From: MGBC163016 sp964462135
GTDB taxonomy: Bacteria; Actinomycetota; Coriobacteriia; Coriobacteriales; Eggerthellaceae
Reading direction: 5' to 3'
NCBI GenBank assembly: GCA_964462135.1
Contig: CAYWWK010000032.1
Coordinates: forward strand, 1-21,802
DNA length: 21,802 bases
Part shown: positions 14,446-21,802 of the stretch, piece by piece
Position numbering within the stretch: the first letter of the stretch is position 1
Layout of the letters: every line of letters begins with the position of its first letter
Position numbers and translations under genes: made by a program
The notes under the pieces: model-generated
Told to the model about the DNA's origin: nothing
Database searches by the model: none
What the model saw: the letters and a program-made list of their open reading frames with translations, nothing else

Positions 14446-15887
14446 GATTCCCCCTCCCGTACACTCTGATTGCGTTGCCGAGCGCCTGGATTCTCAAGAT
14501 CGCCATCTTCGATCACGCCTTTCCATCCATCATCGGCAGGTCCAACTGCATCAACAGTGCCCCGTGGAGCGCCTGTTCGGATGATGATCGGCTCGCCCCT
14601 CCTGCGTTTACGCGTGCGTCGTTTCTGATTGAACCCCCAAAGGGAAGCGAATCCATGCCGGGGATGATCAGCCTCCGCCTTGGCTCCTTCCAATGAAGGA
14701 AGGGCCTTCTGAACCAGGGCGTCAACGCTACGTGCCAACGAATTCGCGGAACGCGCCAATTCCATCATCGATCCAAGGCTGCTCAATTCCTCGACTTCGA
14801 AGCCACCATCGTGTATCTCCCATACTTCAACACCGCCAAGTGCGCACGAAACATCAAAGGCCGTGAAAGGCGCTGCCTTTGAGCAGCGGTTCACTGCGAA
14901 GGAGAAGGCTCCCGTTGCCATACCCATGCGCCGACAGAGCTCCACGGCGTGTCGGCAGGTACGAATGCTTGCGGATCGCTGATCGACGAGGAAAAGTGCG
15001 CATGACGCCATCTCGACCAGAGAGGCGTGCATGTCGGACCAGTCTGCCCCTAAGTCAGCCACAATGACATCAAAGAGCGCAGTGGCTGCCGAAGCGATGC
15101 CCGGAACGCTCGCCTCAATCACCTCGCTGCGCTCAAGCCACTCGGGCGCTCCTATCACCGTGACGCTTCCCGCCTTGGCCTGCCGAGCGAGCTTCTCCAG
15201 CTTGAAATCGTCCGCGACCACGTCTTCGAACGTCGTGTGCTCCTCTTCCGCGAAGACATGCCTCAGCATGCCGAACTGAAGATCGCAGTCAAGAAGAAGT
15301 ACCTTGGCATCACGCAAGGCGACCTGTGCAGCGAAGCAGGCCGCCACCGTGCTCTTGCCAACGCCACCGCTGCCACCTGCCACCGTCACCAACCTGCCGC
15401 TCCCTTGGCATTCGCCCCAATTCCGATGCGTAGCCTGCGCCGCATCAGCCCCTTGGCGCGGATTGCCATGGAAGGCCGAGATCGCTCCTTCCATGCCCGC
15501 TCTCTTGAACTCCTCCATACGTGAGCGCCGTCGCAACTCCACGGAGAACCGCTGGGCGAATGCTTCCGGCGTCTCCACCGCGCTCACCCCCGCTGAGGCC
15601 GCTCGAGAGCGACACGATCCGCCCATATCCGCCGACACCAGCACTATCGCACCTTCAAAGCCATCGCTTCGCAAAGCCGCTGCAAGATTGACTCCGGGCA
15701 CGTCATCACTCGATGCGATCCAGATCTCCTCAATGGGCTGACGCTTCAGGAGAGCCGATCGCAGTCCGGTTCCGTTCGTGAAAAGACAGAGCCACGCAAG
15801 GCTATCCAAGGCGATATCCTCCAAGCCCAGAAGCCGTGGTGTTCGCACGCTCATCTCATCGGCGCAAAGAGCCACCTTTCCGCTCAT
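14442..15887 (-). CDS. tadZ: TadZ/CpaE-like MinD-family ATPase
   Basis: A 481-residue protein that would localise the Tad machine in the cell. The N-terminal 115 or so residues look like the atypical receiver domain of CpaE/TadZ. The MinD/ParA-type ATPase follows, with a deviant Walker A GGSGGVGKST (171-180), Walker A' LLLDCDLQFG (198-206) and a Walker B-like DVIVADLG. After the ATPase core comes an extension of about 75 residues, with a very basic patch (QKRRTRKRRRGE) and a polar, disordered-looking end. The ATG at 15887 has AAGG upstream. It overlaps the cpaB stop as ATGA, and its own stop overlaps the tadA start the same way. Confidence 0.92.
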   Translation of the reverse strand: MSGKVALCADEMSVRTPRLLGLEDIALDSLAWLCLFTNGTGLRSALLKRQPIEEIWIASSDDVPGVNLAAALRSDGFEGAIVLVSADMGGSCRSRAASAGVSAVETPEAFAQRFSVELRRRSRMEEFKRAGMEGAISAFHGNPRQGADAAQATHRNWGECQGSGRLVTVAGGSGGVGKSTVAACFAAQVALRDAKVLLLDCDLQFGMLRHVFAEEEHTTFEDVVADDFKLEKLARQAKAGSVTVIGAPEWLERSEVIEASVPGIASAATALFDVIVADLGADWSDMHASLVEMASCALFLVDQRSASIRTCRHAVELCRRMGMATGAFSFAVNRCSKAAPFTAFDVSCALGGVEVWEIHDGGFEVEELSSLGSMMELARSANSLARSVDALVQKALPSLEGAKAEADHPRHGFASLWGFNQKRRTRKRRRGEPIIIRTGAPRGTVDAVGPADDGWKGVIEDGDLENPGARQRNQSVREGES

Positions 15888-16573
15888 GAGACCGCCTTCT
15901 TGGACTCATCGTCATCAAGCACCGCGTCCGTCTCAGCCTCGCCAGGCAGCGCGAAATAGAGCGTTTGGCCTTCGGCAGCTTGAATCAGCTCTTGGACACG
16001 AGCAGCCTCCACAGCCAACGTCACCCATGCATCGGAGCCGGAGGAACGAGCCTCATTCGAAGCGCTGGTTGCCAGAACAAGCGCTTCGGAAGCCAACTTC
16101 ACCGTTCCACTTGCACCCACGGCATAGATATCGGCGTTGGCCCCTGGCACAAGTGCACCTCCCACCGCTTGCACCTCTCGAGCAGGGACGCTCACGGCAT
16201 AGGTACCCCGGGGAACCTCCACTGTTGGAGAATCGAAGCCGAAACGAGCGGAAGAGAGAACCTCTCCGGCCAAGATGATGGAACCGACTTGCTTGCCCAC
16301 CGCCTCTTCCTGTCGCATCACAGCACTCTCAGGCAAAAGGGATGTCGCCCACATGCGCTCTTCCACATCGCCATCCGTCACGGTCTCGCCTGGCGCGATA
16401 TCATGCTTGGCAACGCATACCTGCACCTGGTCCCCTCCAAAGCGCGAGAGCATCTGCTCTTCAGCAGCGGTCCGTTCCTTATCCACGGAAAGGAGATAGA
16501 GACCCACGCATGCGGCGCAGAGAACGCCACACAGGCAAGCCACCGCCACTGTTCCGTTCCTTTTCCATCTCAC
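15884..16573 (-). CDS. cpaB: CpaB/RcpC-like Tad pilus assembly protein with SAF domain
   Basis: A 229-residue protein with one N-terminal membrane helix (TVAVACLCGVLCAACVGLYL). It is followed by an SAF domain (QVCVAKHDIAPGETVTDGDV, then GTYAVSVPAREVQAVGGALV), the hallmark of CpaB/RcpC. In didermal bacteria it supports the secretin. Here there is no secretin gene, so a role at the cell wall or in stabilising the pilus is inferred. The GTG at 16573 is preferred because it directly precedes the basic-helix start and lies close to GAGG. A GTG at 16585, or ATGs at 16669 and 16705, are alternatives. It is the first gene of the minus-strand Tad operon. Confidence 0.85.
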   Translation of the reverse strand: MRWKRNGTVAVACLCGVLCAACVGLYLLSVDKERTAAEEQMLSRFGGDQVQVCVAKHDIAPGETVTDGDVEERMWATSLLPESAVMRQEEAVGKQVGSIILAGEVLSSARFGFDSPTVEVPRGTYAVSVPAREVQAVGGALVPGANADIYAVGASGTVKLASEALVLATSASNEARSSGSDAWVTLAVEAARVQELIQAAEGQTLYFALPGEAETDAVLDDDESKKAVS

Positions 16574-16873
16574 GTACCCTCGCACCTCCTTCCCCTTCGA
16601 TCGTCCTCCAGTATGAGTGGCGCATCTTCCAGAAACCTTCCAGACAAGCGTTCCCCAGTCATGACGCATTCGTTGTCCATCACGTCTTTTTCTGCACCGG
16701 CTCATCCGCTTTCTTCATCATTTCGCGCGCCATCCTCGTCCGATCGCACGCCTTTCCGACCCACTCCGCCAAGGAACCCATCTGACGAAAGCGATACAAT
16801 CCCCTTTTGCGATGAATCAGCGCTTCCCCGACCAGCGAAAGAGAGGCGAAAAGCGACTTTGCACGAAGGAGTT
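16574..16873. promoter_or_regulatory. 300-bp divergent region between cpaB and the activase operon
   Basis: No gene is recognised. A TACAAT -10-like hexamer lies at 16795-16800, 74 bases before the activase-operon start, without a good -35. On the minus strand a CATACT hexamer (16606-16611) lies about 33 bases before the cpaB start, also without a clear -35. A purine-rich GAAGGAG precedes the start at 16874. Promoters for both operons must be in or near this stretch, but the sequence does not single them out. Confidence 0.4.
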
Positions 16874-17863
16874 ATGAACTTGCGGACCATCGGTATTCCC
16901 CAAGCACTGCTCTCCTACCGGTTCGGCCCTCTGTGGAAAACCTTCTTCTCCGAATTGGGTTTCACTGTCATTGAAAGCAATCCGACCGATCTTTCCATCC
17001 TCACCCAGGGAGACTCCCTCTCCTCGGATGAGAGCTGCTTGGCCTCGAAGGTCTTCGTTGGCCATGTCAACGATCTTGCGGGACGCGTCGATGCCATCTT
17101 CGTCCCTTCCTATGCAAGTGGTGCTGCTCGCCAGGGTTTCTGCACGAAATACCAAGCGCTCACTGACATGACCGTGAACATCTTTCGCGACAAGTCACTT
17201 CACGTGATCAGCCTGCGCATAGAGGATATGACGGATGCGAAGGGCAGCCGCGATGCCTACCTGCACCTGGGAGAGGAGCTGGGGTGCGACAAGCGCACGA
17301 CCAAGCGGGCGTACCGTACAGCTGTGCGGGCGCAGAAGGAAGCTGAGGCAAAGGCTGCGAAAGCGCAGGAGTTGAAACTGAAGGAACTGGACCAGCTGCG
17401 TCGCAGCGCCCAAGAGGCCAACCGGGAGATGCCTCTTGCCATCCTGGTGGTTGCCCATCCCTACATCTCCCACGACGCCTATCTGGCTGATCCCGTGCTT
17501 GAATCGCTCAAGGAAGCAGGTGCGCATATCTTGTTCGCTGATGAGACGGACAGGAAGCGTGCCTTCAAGGAAAGCTTTCGCTTCACGGACACGATGCCGT
17601 GGCTCATCAGCCGCGAACTCATCGGCGCCATCCTGACCCTGCAGGATCAGGTGGATGGAATCGTGCTCATCAGCGCCTTTCCGTGCGGGCCAGACTCCAT
17701 GACCAACGATGCCATCATGCGCTACATCCATGGGACCCCCATCCTGAATCTGATGATCGATGCCCAAAGCGGCACGGCAGGCATCCAGACACGTGTGGAG
17801 AGCTTCATGGATATCCTGCGATTCCAACAGAGGGGAGGATATCTCCATGAGCAGCATCGCTGA
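16874..17863 (+). CDS. Acyl-CoA dehydratase activase-related protein (DUF2229-type)
   Basis: A 329-residue cytoplasmic protein. The N-terminus (IGIPQALLSYRFGPLWKTFF) matches the DUF2229 region that normally follows two activase domains in very large fused proteins of anaerobes. DESCLASKVFVGH (Cys55), Cys90 and AFPCGPDS (Cys271) are placed like the Fe-S ligands of HgdB-type proteins. A charged, probably coiled-coil segment lies at about 152-186. The ATG at 16874 has GAAGGAG two bases upstream, which is short; a TTG two codons later gives eight-base spacing and is an alternative. The stop overlaps the next gene by 17 bp. It is the first of three coupled genes, and its substrate is unknown. Confidence 0.82.
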   Translation: MNLRTIGIPQALLSYRFGPLWKTFFSELGFTVIESNPTDLSILTQGDSLSSDESCLASKVFVGHVNDLAGRVDAIFVPSYASGAARQGFCTKYQALTDMTVNIFRDKSLHVISLRIEDMTDAKGSRDAYLHLGEELGCDKRTTKRAYRTAVRAQKEAEAKAAKAQELKLKELDQLRRSAQEANREMPLAILVVAHPYISHDAYLADPVLESLKEAGAHILFADETDRKRAFKESFRFTDTMPWLISRELIGAILTLQDQVDGIVLISAFPCGPDSMTNDAIMRYIHGTPILNLMIDAQSGTAGIQTRVESFMDILRFQQRGGYLHEQHR

Positions 17864-19112
17864 TGTCAACGCTTTCCAGCAGCAGGGAATCACACCTTCC
17901 TTGAATCCGATGGCTTCCAGAAAGGTGACCGTGGACGCTCCCGAATCGCTGCGCTCCCAAGTCTCGGTCACCAAGGAGCGTCATCTTCGCTCGTTGCTGT
18001 CGTCAGGAAGGAAGAAGCCGGACAAGCGCCATAAGCTCACGCGTGTCGCCTTCTTTCGCTACTGCTATTACGATCCGGCGTTCAAGTTCTTCGTCGAACA
18101 GGTGCTGAATGCCGAGTATCTGCCCCTGCCGCCCGCCACCCGCCGTACCGATGAAAGAGGCACGCAGAATTCAACCGACTACGTATGCACGCCCTTCAAG
18201 CACATCTTGGGAGACTTCGCTGACGCCCTTGAAGCGGGAGCGAACGTCATCGTGCAATTCGGTGGCCCATGCCGGTTGGGGTATTACGGCGAACTGCAGG
18301 AGGCCATCCTTCGCGATATGGGATATGACGATTTCCGCATGCTCAACTTCTCACGCGGACTGGAAGGCTCAGCGGCCATCGCGTGGACCAAAGAATGCCT
18401 GAAGCAGGTCAACCCCGACATCAACATCCCCAAAGCGGCTCTCAAGCTGATTCCCTTGGCGAACATGACCACCAAGTTGGACGAGGCCATGGACTTCTAC
18501 CTCGCGCATGCGGGCTTTGAGCGGGAGCGAGGAGCCTTCGACCTGGCCTGGAAGGCGTTCATGGACGACATGCGTGCGGCCACCGATGATGCCACCGTGA
18601 ACGCAGCATTCGCGCGCGGAATGGAGCGTTTCCGCGCCATTCCCCTGGACAAGCCGGCAAATCCCATCCGCATCGGCATCGTGGGAGAAATGTTCACCGC
18701 CATCGATGCCCGTGCGAATCTGGGCCTTGACGAGAAGCTTCTTGCCATGGGTGTCGAGCTTCATCGCATGATGAACCTGACGAACCGCTTCGTCCGTTAC
18801 AACGAAGCCAACCTGCGTCCGTCGGCATCTGACTACATCCGCTACGACATGGGGCCAACCTCGACGTTGACCATCGTGGCCGCGAAGAGATACGCCGAAG
18901 AGGGCTTCGACGGCATCGTGCATGCGAAATCCGCTGGCTGCACGCCCGAAATCGATTGCGAACCCGTGCTCCAGCGCATCTCCCAGAATCATTCAGTGCC
19001 CATCCTCTATCTGACCTATGATGCGCAGACCAGTGACACGGGATTGGATACACGGCTGGAAGCCTTTTATGACATGCTTGCCATGAAGAAACAGAAAGGA
19101 ATGCGGCAATGA
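17847..19112 (+). CDS. 2-hydroxyacyl-CoA dehydratase (HgdB-like) family protein
   Basis: A 421-residue protein related to the HgdB/D-component family. In true dehydratases this family holds a [4Fe-4S] cluster and accepts a single high-energy electron from the activase. Cys114 (DYVCTPFKH), Cys142 (GGPCRLGYYGEL) and Cys365 (KSAGCTPE) are placed like the family's cluster ligands. GIVGEMFTAID is also typical. The N-terminal 65 residues are polar and basic and not obviously conserved. The start has GGAGG eight bases upstream and lies 17 bp inside the previous gene; the stop overlaps the activase gene as ATGA. No paired HgdA-type subunit, CoA-transferase or dehydrogenase is nearby, so it is not assigned to a fermentation pathway. 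Confidence 0.82.
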   Translation: MSSIADVNAFQQQGITPSLNPMASRKVTVDAPESLRSQVSVTKERHLRSLLSSGRKKPDKRHKLTRVAFFRYCYYDPAFKFFVEQVLNAEYLPLPPATRRTDERGTQNSTDYVCTPFKHILGDFADALEAGANVIVQFGGPCRLGYYGELQEAILRDMGYDDFRMLNFSRGLEGSAAIAWTKECLKQVNPDINIPKAALKLIPLANMTTKLDEAMDFYLAHAGFERERGAFDLAWKAFMDDMRAATDDATVNAAFARGMERFRAIPLDKPANPIRIGIVGEMFTAIDARANLGLDEKLLAMGVELHRMMNLTNRFVRYNEANLRPSASDYIRYDMGPTSTLTIVAAKRYAEEGFDGIVHAKSAGCTPEIDCEPVLQRISQNHSVPILYLTYDAQTSDTGLDTRLEAFYDMLAMKKQKGMRQ

Positions 19113-20107
19113 GCGACGCATATCTTGGCATAGACATCGGATCGATCTCCACGAAGGGCGTCGTCATCACCGAAGACGGGCAGATCATCGCCCGTTCCTA
19201 CCTGTGGACGGAAGGCAATCCCACGGATGCCTCCAAGCGCGTGGTTCGCGAATTGGAGCAGCAGCTTTCTCAGATGGATACCCCCGAACGCCCGAACATC
19301 GTGGGCGCTGGCACCACTGGCAGTGCTCGGCGGCTGGTGGGTGCCATGCTGGGAGCCACGGTGGTGAAGAACGAGATCACCGCCCATGCGGTGGGCACCA
19401 CGCACCTGCATCCTGATGTGCGCACCATCCTTGAGATAGGCGGTCAGGATTCGAAGATCATCTGCGTGGCTGATGGCATTGCCGTCGACTACGCCATGAA
19501 CACCCTCTGCGCCGCTGGTACCGGTTCATTCCTTTCAAGCCAAGCCCATCGGCTGGGTGTGGAAGTGGAGGAGTTCGGGGACATCGCCCTTACTTCTGAG
19601 AAACCCGCCAACATTGCAGCCCGTTGCACCGTCTTCGCCGAATCGGACCTGGTGCACAAGATACAGATGGGGTATGAGCGGCAAGACATCATCGCAGGAC
19701 TCTGCCATGCGGTGGCTTCGAACTACCTGAACAACGTAGGCAAGGGCAAGACCATCGCCGCTCCAGTCGTATTCCAAGGAGGCGTCTCCAAGAACGCCGG
19801 GGTCGTGGATGCCTTCGAGAAGCTTCTGGGCATGCCGGTGGCCGTGGATGCCGATGGGCATCTGATGGGTGCTTACGGTGCAGCGCTTCTGGCGGCCGAT
19901 GCCGGTCCGGTGCGCGGTGCCACTTCTGGCCCCTTCGCCACCGGCACCTTCGATTTCGAATCCATGCTTGATTTCGACTTCAAGACCCGTGAGGTGGAAT
20001 GCCAGAAATGCGCGAACCACTGTGAGGTTATCTGCGTCTACCGAGACAGGGACATCATCGATTCATGGGGAAACCGCTGCGAGAAGGGCGCGGTCAGAAC
20101 CGTCTGA
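19109..20107 (+). CDS. BadF/BadG/BcrA/BcrD-family ATPase, 2-hydroxyacyl-CoA dehydratase activase-like
   Basis: A 332-residue ASKHA-fold ATPase that would drive electron transfer from a dimer-bridging [4Fe-4S] cluster. The phosphate-1 loop is LGIDIGSISTKGVVI (6-20). ILEIGGQDSKII (107-118) is the second ATP motif. The two cluster cysteines are Cys134 (NTLCAAGTGSFL) and Cys173 (ARCTVFAESD). FQGGVSKNAGVV completes the fold. After the ATPase there is a tail of about 50 residues with Cys298, Cys301, Cys305, Cys309 and Cys324, which HgdC itself lacks. Similar Cys-rich segments follow the activase domains in large DUF2229 proteins. The start overlaps the previous gene as ATGA. It is the last gene of the operon, followed by a stem-loop 1 bp after the stop. 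Confidence 0.92.
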   Translation: MSDAYLGIDIGSISTKGVVITEDGQIIARSYLWTEGNPTDASKRVVRELEQQLSQMDTPERPNIVGAGTTGSARRLVGAMLGATVVKNEITAHAVGTTHLHPDVRTILEIGGQDSKIICVADGIAVDYAMNTLCAAGTGSFLSSQAHRLGVEVEEFGDIALTSEKPANIAARCTVFAESDLVHKIQMGYERQDIIAGLCHAVASNYLNNVGKGKTIAAPVVFQGGVSKNAGVVDAFEKLLGMPVAVDADGHLMGAYGAALLAADAGPVRGATSGPFATGTFDFESMLDFDFKTREVECQKCANHCEVICVYRDRDIIDSWGNRCEKGAVRTV

Positions 20108-20135
20108 GACCCCTCCGTATCGTAGGGGTCAATTT
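20108..20135 (+). terminator. Probable terminator of the activase operon
   Basis: GACCCCT (20108-20114) pairs with AGGGGTC (20124-20130), with a partly paired nine-base loop between, and AATTTG follows. It sits immediately after the activase stop codon. The T-run is short, so termination may be partial. Confidence 0.5.
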
Positions 20136-20199
20136 GAATCGCAGGGGGCGGCACCGTAGGGGTCGATCCGAGCGAAGCGGAGATCGACCCGATGACCCC
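20121..20199. repeat. Intergenic direct repeat and palindrome block
   Basis: The ten bases CGTAGGGGTC occur at 20121-20130 and again at 20155-20164. The second copy runs into a perfect nine-base inverted repeat, GGGTCGATC (20160-20168) with GATCGACCC (20182-20190), around a 13-base loop, followed by GATGACCCC. The layout looks like a small dispersed intergenic element, but copies elsewhere cannot be seen from this window. Confidence 0.5.
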
Positions 20200-20228
20200 G
20201 TCCCTTGAAGCGAACAGCTTCTTCCTAC

Positions 20229-20259
20229 AAAAAGGGCCTGCCATCATGGCAGGCCCTTT
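20229..20259 (-). terminator. Strong intrinsic terminator after the MFS gene
   Basis: A perfect 13-bp stem AAAGGGCCTGCCA / TGGCAGGCCCTTT with a three-base loop. Read on the minus strand the stem is followed by TTTTT, a classic rho-independent terminator, 35 bases after the MFS stop. The plus-strand side has only three T's, so it could also act weakly on transcripts from the activase operon. Confidence 0.9.
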
Positions 20260-20294
20260 CGCTTGTGATCCTTTGGAAGGATGTCAGCTAGATG

Positions 20295-21802
20295 CTATTC
20301 CACACCAGCTTCCTTCTCCTTCTTGAGGCCTTGGCCACCGAAGATGAAGAAGTACAGGAACGGAAGAAGCATTGCGACGAGCATGATAGGCAGAGCCATG
20401 TCCGTCTTGGAGAAGCCGGGGATGGTCAGCGGGCAAACGATGCAACCGATGAAGTTGATGACGACCACGCCGATCATGATCCAGAAGCGGCCGTTGCCGT
20501 CCACCTCGGAAAGCGGATTCTCTTCAGATGCCCTCTGCAGTTCGTCCATGGTCTTGCCGCCCGTGTTCTTGACGAACAGCAGGGTGCAGACGAGGCCGAG
20601 CACGAACGGAATGAGGAGCACGAGAACGACCATGGACCAGTTGTTGGACATGGTGCCGTTCACGTCATGCTGGAACATCGCAAGGCCAGCGGCAGCGCCG
20701 AGGACGATGGAGGAACCAGAACCACCGAAGCGGGCGAACGCCTGGCACCAAGAGGTACCAGTGTTGCGCAGAGCGGTGGGATAGGACTCAGGCATCAGCG
20801 GCTGAACAGCGGTGATGGCGTAGTTCAGGCAGAAGCCGAAGAGCAGCATCAGGAAGATGCAGGGCAGGAAGTTGCCAGCAGCGGCGCCAGCCAGAGGAGC
20901 ACCGTTCACCGGAGCTTCGCCCGGGAACATAGGCACGAACACGGAGCAGGCGATGATGGCCACGATGCAGGCCACCCAGCCGATCCACAGTGCGCGCTTA
21001 CGACCGATAGCGTCAGAGATGAAGCCGACGCAGATGTTGGAAGCGATGGCAGCAACGTTGTTCCATGTCTGCAGGGTCACAGACTCAGCAGCGGTGAAGC
21101 CATTGCCCTGGAACCAAGTGGGGATCCAGGCGTTCATACCATAGACGCAGAACTGGCCGACGAAGTATGCAGACCAGATGGCGCAGGTAGCAACGATGAA
21201 CTTGGAGCTGAAGAGCACGGCCGGGCCGGTCTTCTTCGGCTTCGGCGGAACGATCAGCAGGTTGGGATCGAAATCAACGTCAACGTGGCGGGTAGCCTTG
21301 ACGATCTGAGAAAGACGAGCGCAAGCCTTGTCCTTCTGGTCATGGTTCGCATACCAGTGCGGAGTCTCATGCATGCAGAAGAACAGCACGATTCCGTAAA
21401 CCACCGGAAGAGCGCCGATCAGGTAGCAAAGACGCCAGTTCTGAACAGCGGTTGCGCCAGTGGCAAGCGTGATCTGACCATCGGTGAGACCCGGGATGAT
21501 CGAGTTCGGGTTGGAGCAGATAGGAGCTGCAACCAGACCGGCGATAACCCAGCCAGCAACCATGAAGGCCATGCCGAAGGTAACGAAGATGCCACGCTGC
21601 TTGGAAGGCATGCTCTCGGAGAACACGGTGGTTACAACCGGGATGCAGGAGCCTACGCCGAAGCCAGCGATCAGGCGGAATGCGCAGAAGAACGCATAGT
21701 CCGGAGCAAATGCCTGAGGCAGGGTGAACAGACCATAGAAGATAACTGCGATGGTGAGCATCTTCTTACGGCCGATCATGTCGGAGAGGATACCTCCGAC
21801 GG
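20295..21802 (-). CDS. MFS transporter with two extra C-terminal membrane segments, N-terminus cut by window
   Basis: A major facilitator superfamily permease. The visible part begins in the loop after helix 1-2 with motif A (GGILSDMIGRKK). The related loop motif GFISDAIGRKRAL appears at the helix 8-9 position, and PESYPTALRNTGTSWCQAFA is typical of the sugar-porter/aromatic-acid metabolite:H+ symporter branch. About ten helices follow motif A up to the usual MFS end (VKNTGGKTMDELQ). After a polar linker two more helices appear (WIMIGVVVINFIGCIVC and LPIMLVAMLLPFLYFFIF), with a Lys/Glu-rich C-terminus. The full protein would therefore have about 14 segments. The start codon is beyond the right edge. 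The substrate is unknown. It is convergent with the activase operon and ends at a strong terminator. Confidence 0.9.
   Translation of the reverse strand, partial: VGGILSDMIGRKKMLTIAVIFYGLFTLPQAFAPDYAFFCAFRLIAGFGVGSCIPVVTTVFSESMPSKQRGIFVTFGMAFMVAGWVIAGLVAAPICSNPNSIIPGLTDGQITLATGATAVQNWRLCYLIGALPVVYGIVLFFCMHETPHWYANHDQKDKACARLSQIVKATRHVDVDFDPNLLIVPPKPKKTGPAVLFSSKFIVATCAIWSAYFVGQFCVYGMNAWIPTWFQGNGFTAAESVTLQTWNNVAAIASNICVGFISDAIGRKRALWIGWVACIVAIIACSVFVPMFPGEAPVNGAPLAGAAAGNFLPCIFLMLLFGFCLNYAITAVQPLMPESYPTALRNTGTSWCQAFARFGGSGSSIVLGAAAGLAMFQHDVNGTMSNNWSMVVLVLLIPFVLGLVCTLLFVKNTGGKTMDELQRASEENPLSEVDGNGRFWIMIGVVVINFIGCIVCPLTIPGFSKTDMALPIMLVAMLLPFLYFFIFGGQGLKKEKEAGVE

Noticed and set aside
7046..16573. 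Tad locus considered as a horizontally acquired island
   Set aside because: No integrase, attachment repeats, tRNA or clear base-composition change was seen at its edges.
16574..16705. 44-residue N-terminal extension of CpaB
   Set aside because: It is very basic and lacks a ribosome-binding site at its ATG. The membrane helix expected near the N-terminus starts right after the GTG at 16573.
16702..16890. 62-residue minus-strand open frame in the divergent region
   Set aside because: It has no ribosome-binding site or family resemblance and overlaps the start of the activase operon on the opposite strand.
17195..17974. 259-residue minus-strand open frame
   Set aside because: It is antisense to the DUF2229 and HgdB-like genes, has no recognisable domain and lacks a ribosome-binding site.

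Overview
The window is a gene-dense, GC-rich stretch, about 60% by eye, from an anaerobic actinobacterium. A Coriobacteriia/Eggerthellaceae-type host is the best guess. This rests on a Tad pilus locus of the Gram-positive type with no secretin, a lysyl-tRNA synthetase carrying an appended tRNA-binding domain, 2-hydroxyacyl-CoA dehydratase/activase-like proteins typical of strict anaerobes, and the codon bias. The genus cannot be fixed from this sequence. No tRNA, rRNA, CRISPR array, transposase, integrase or phage gene was seen.

Layout. (1) 1-3751, minus strand: a housekeeping run tatA > greA > YkvI-family membrane protein > lysS. The last three are tightly packed, and lysS runs off the left edge without its C-terminus. 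(2) 3827-4705, minus: an SGNH/GDSL hydrolase with a cysteine-rich tail, divergent from (3) 4805-6738, plus: thrC (TTG start) followed by a ModE-type winged-helix DNA-binding protein. (4) 6655-16573, minus: a Tad/Flp pilus operon in the order cpaB > tadZ > tadA > tadB > tadC > flp > small Flp-like pseudopilin > tadE-like > large TadG-like protein > second tadE-like. A 258-bp gap is then followed by a DUF192 gene and a small double-CxxC protein. Most junctions overlap by 4 bp or more, which implies one translationally coupled transcript. No prepilin peptidase (TadV/CpaA) is present. (5) 16874-20107, plus: three overlapping genes for an activase-related DUF2229 protein, an HgdB-like 2-hydroxyacyl-CoA dehydratase-family protein and a BadF/HgdC-type ATPase. 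These look like the separated parts of an ATP-driven electron-activation system of unknown substrate. (6) 20108-20294: terminators and a short repeat/palindrome block. (7) 20295-21802, minus: an MFS transporter, cut at its N-terminus by the right edge, with two extra C-terminal membrane segments.

How the genes work together. In the Tad operon, TadA would power assembly of Flp through the TadB/TadC membrane platform. TadZ would localise the machine, CpaB would act outside the membrane, and four further pseudopilin-like proteins would initiate or cap the fibre. In the activase operon, the ATPase would pass electrons from a [4Fe-4S] cluster to the HgdB/DUF2229-like partners. The most unusual items are that split activase system, the extra pseudopilin gene overlapping flp, the LysRS fusion, and the 14-segment MFS protein.
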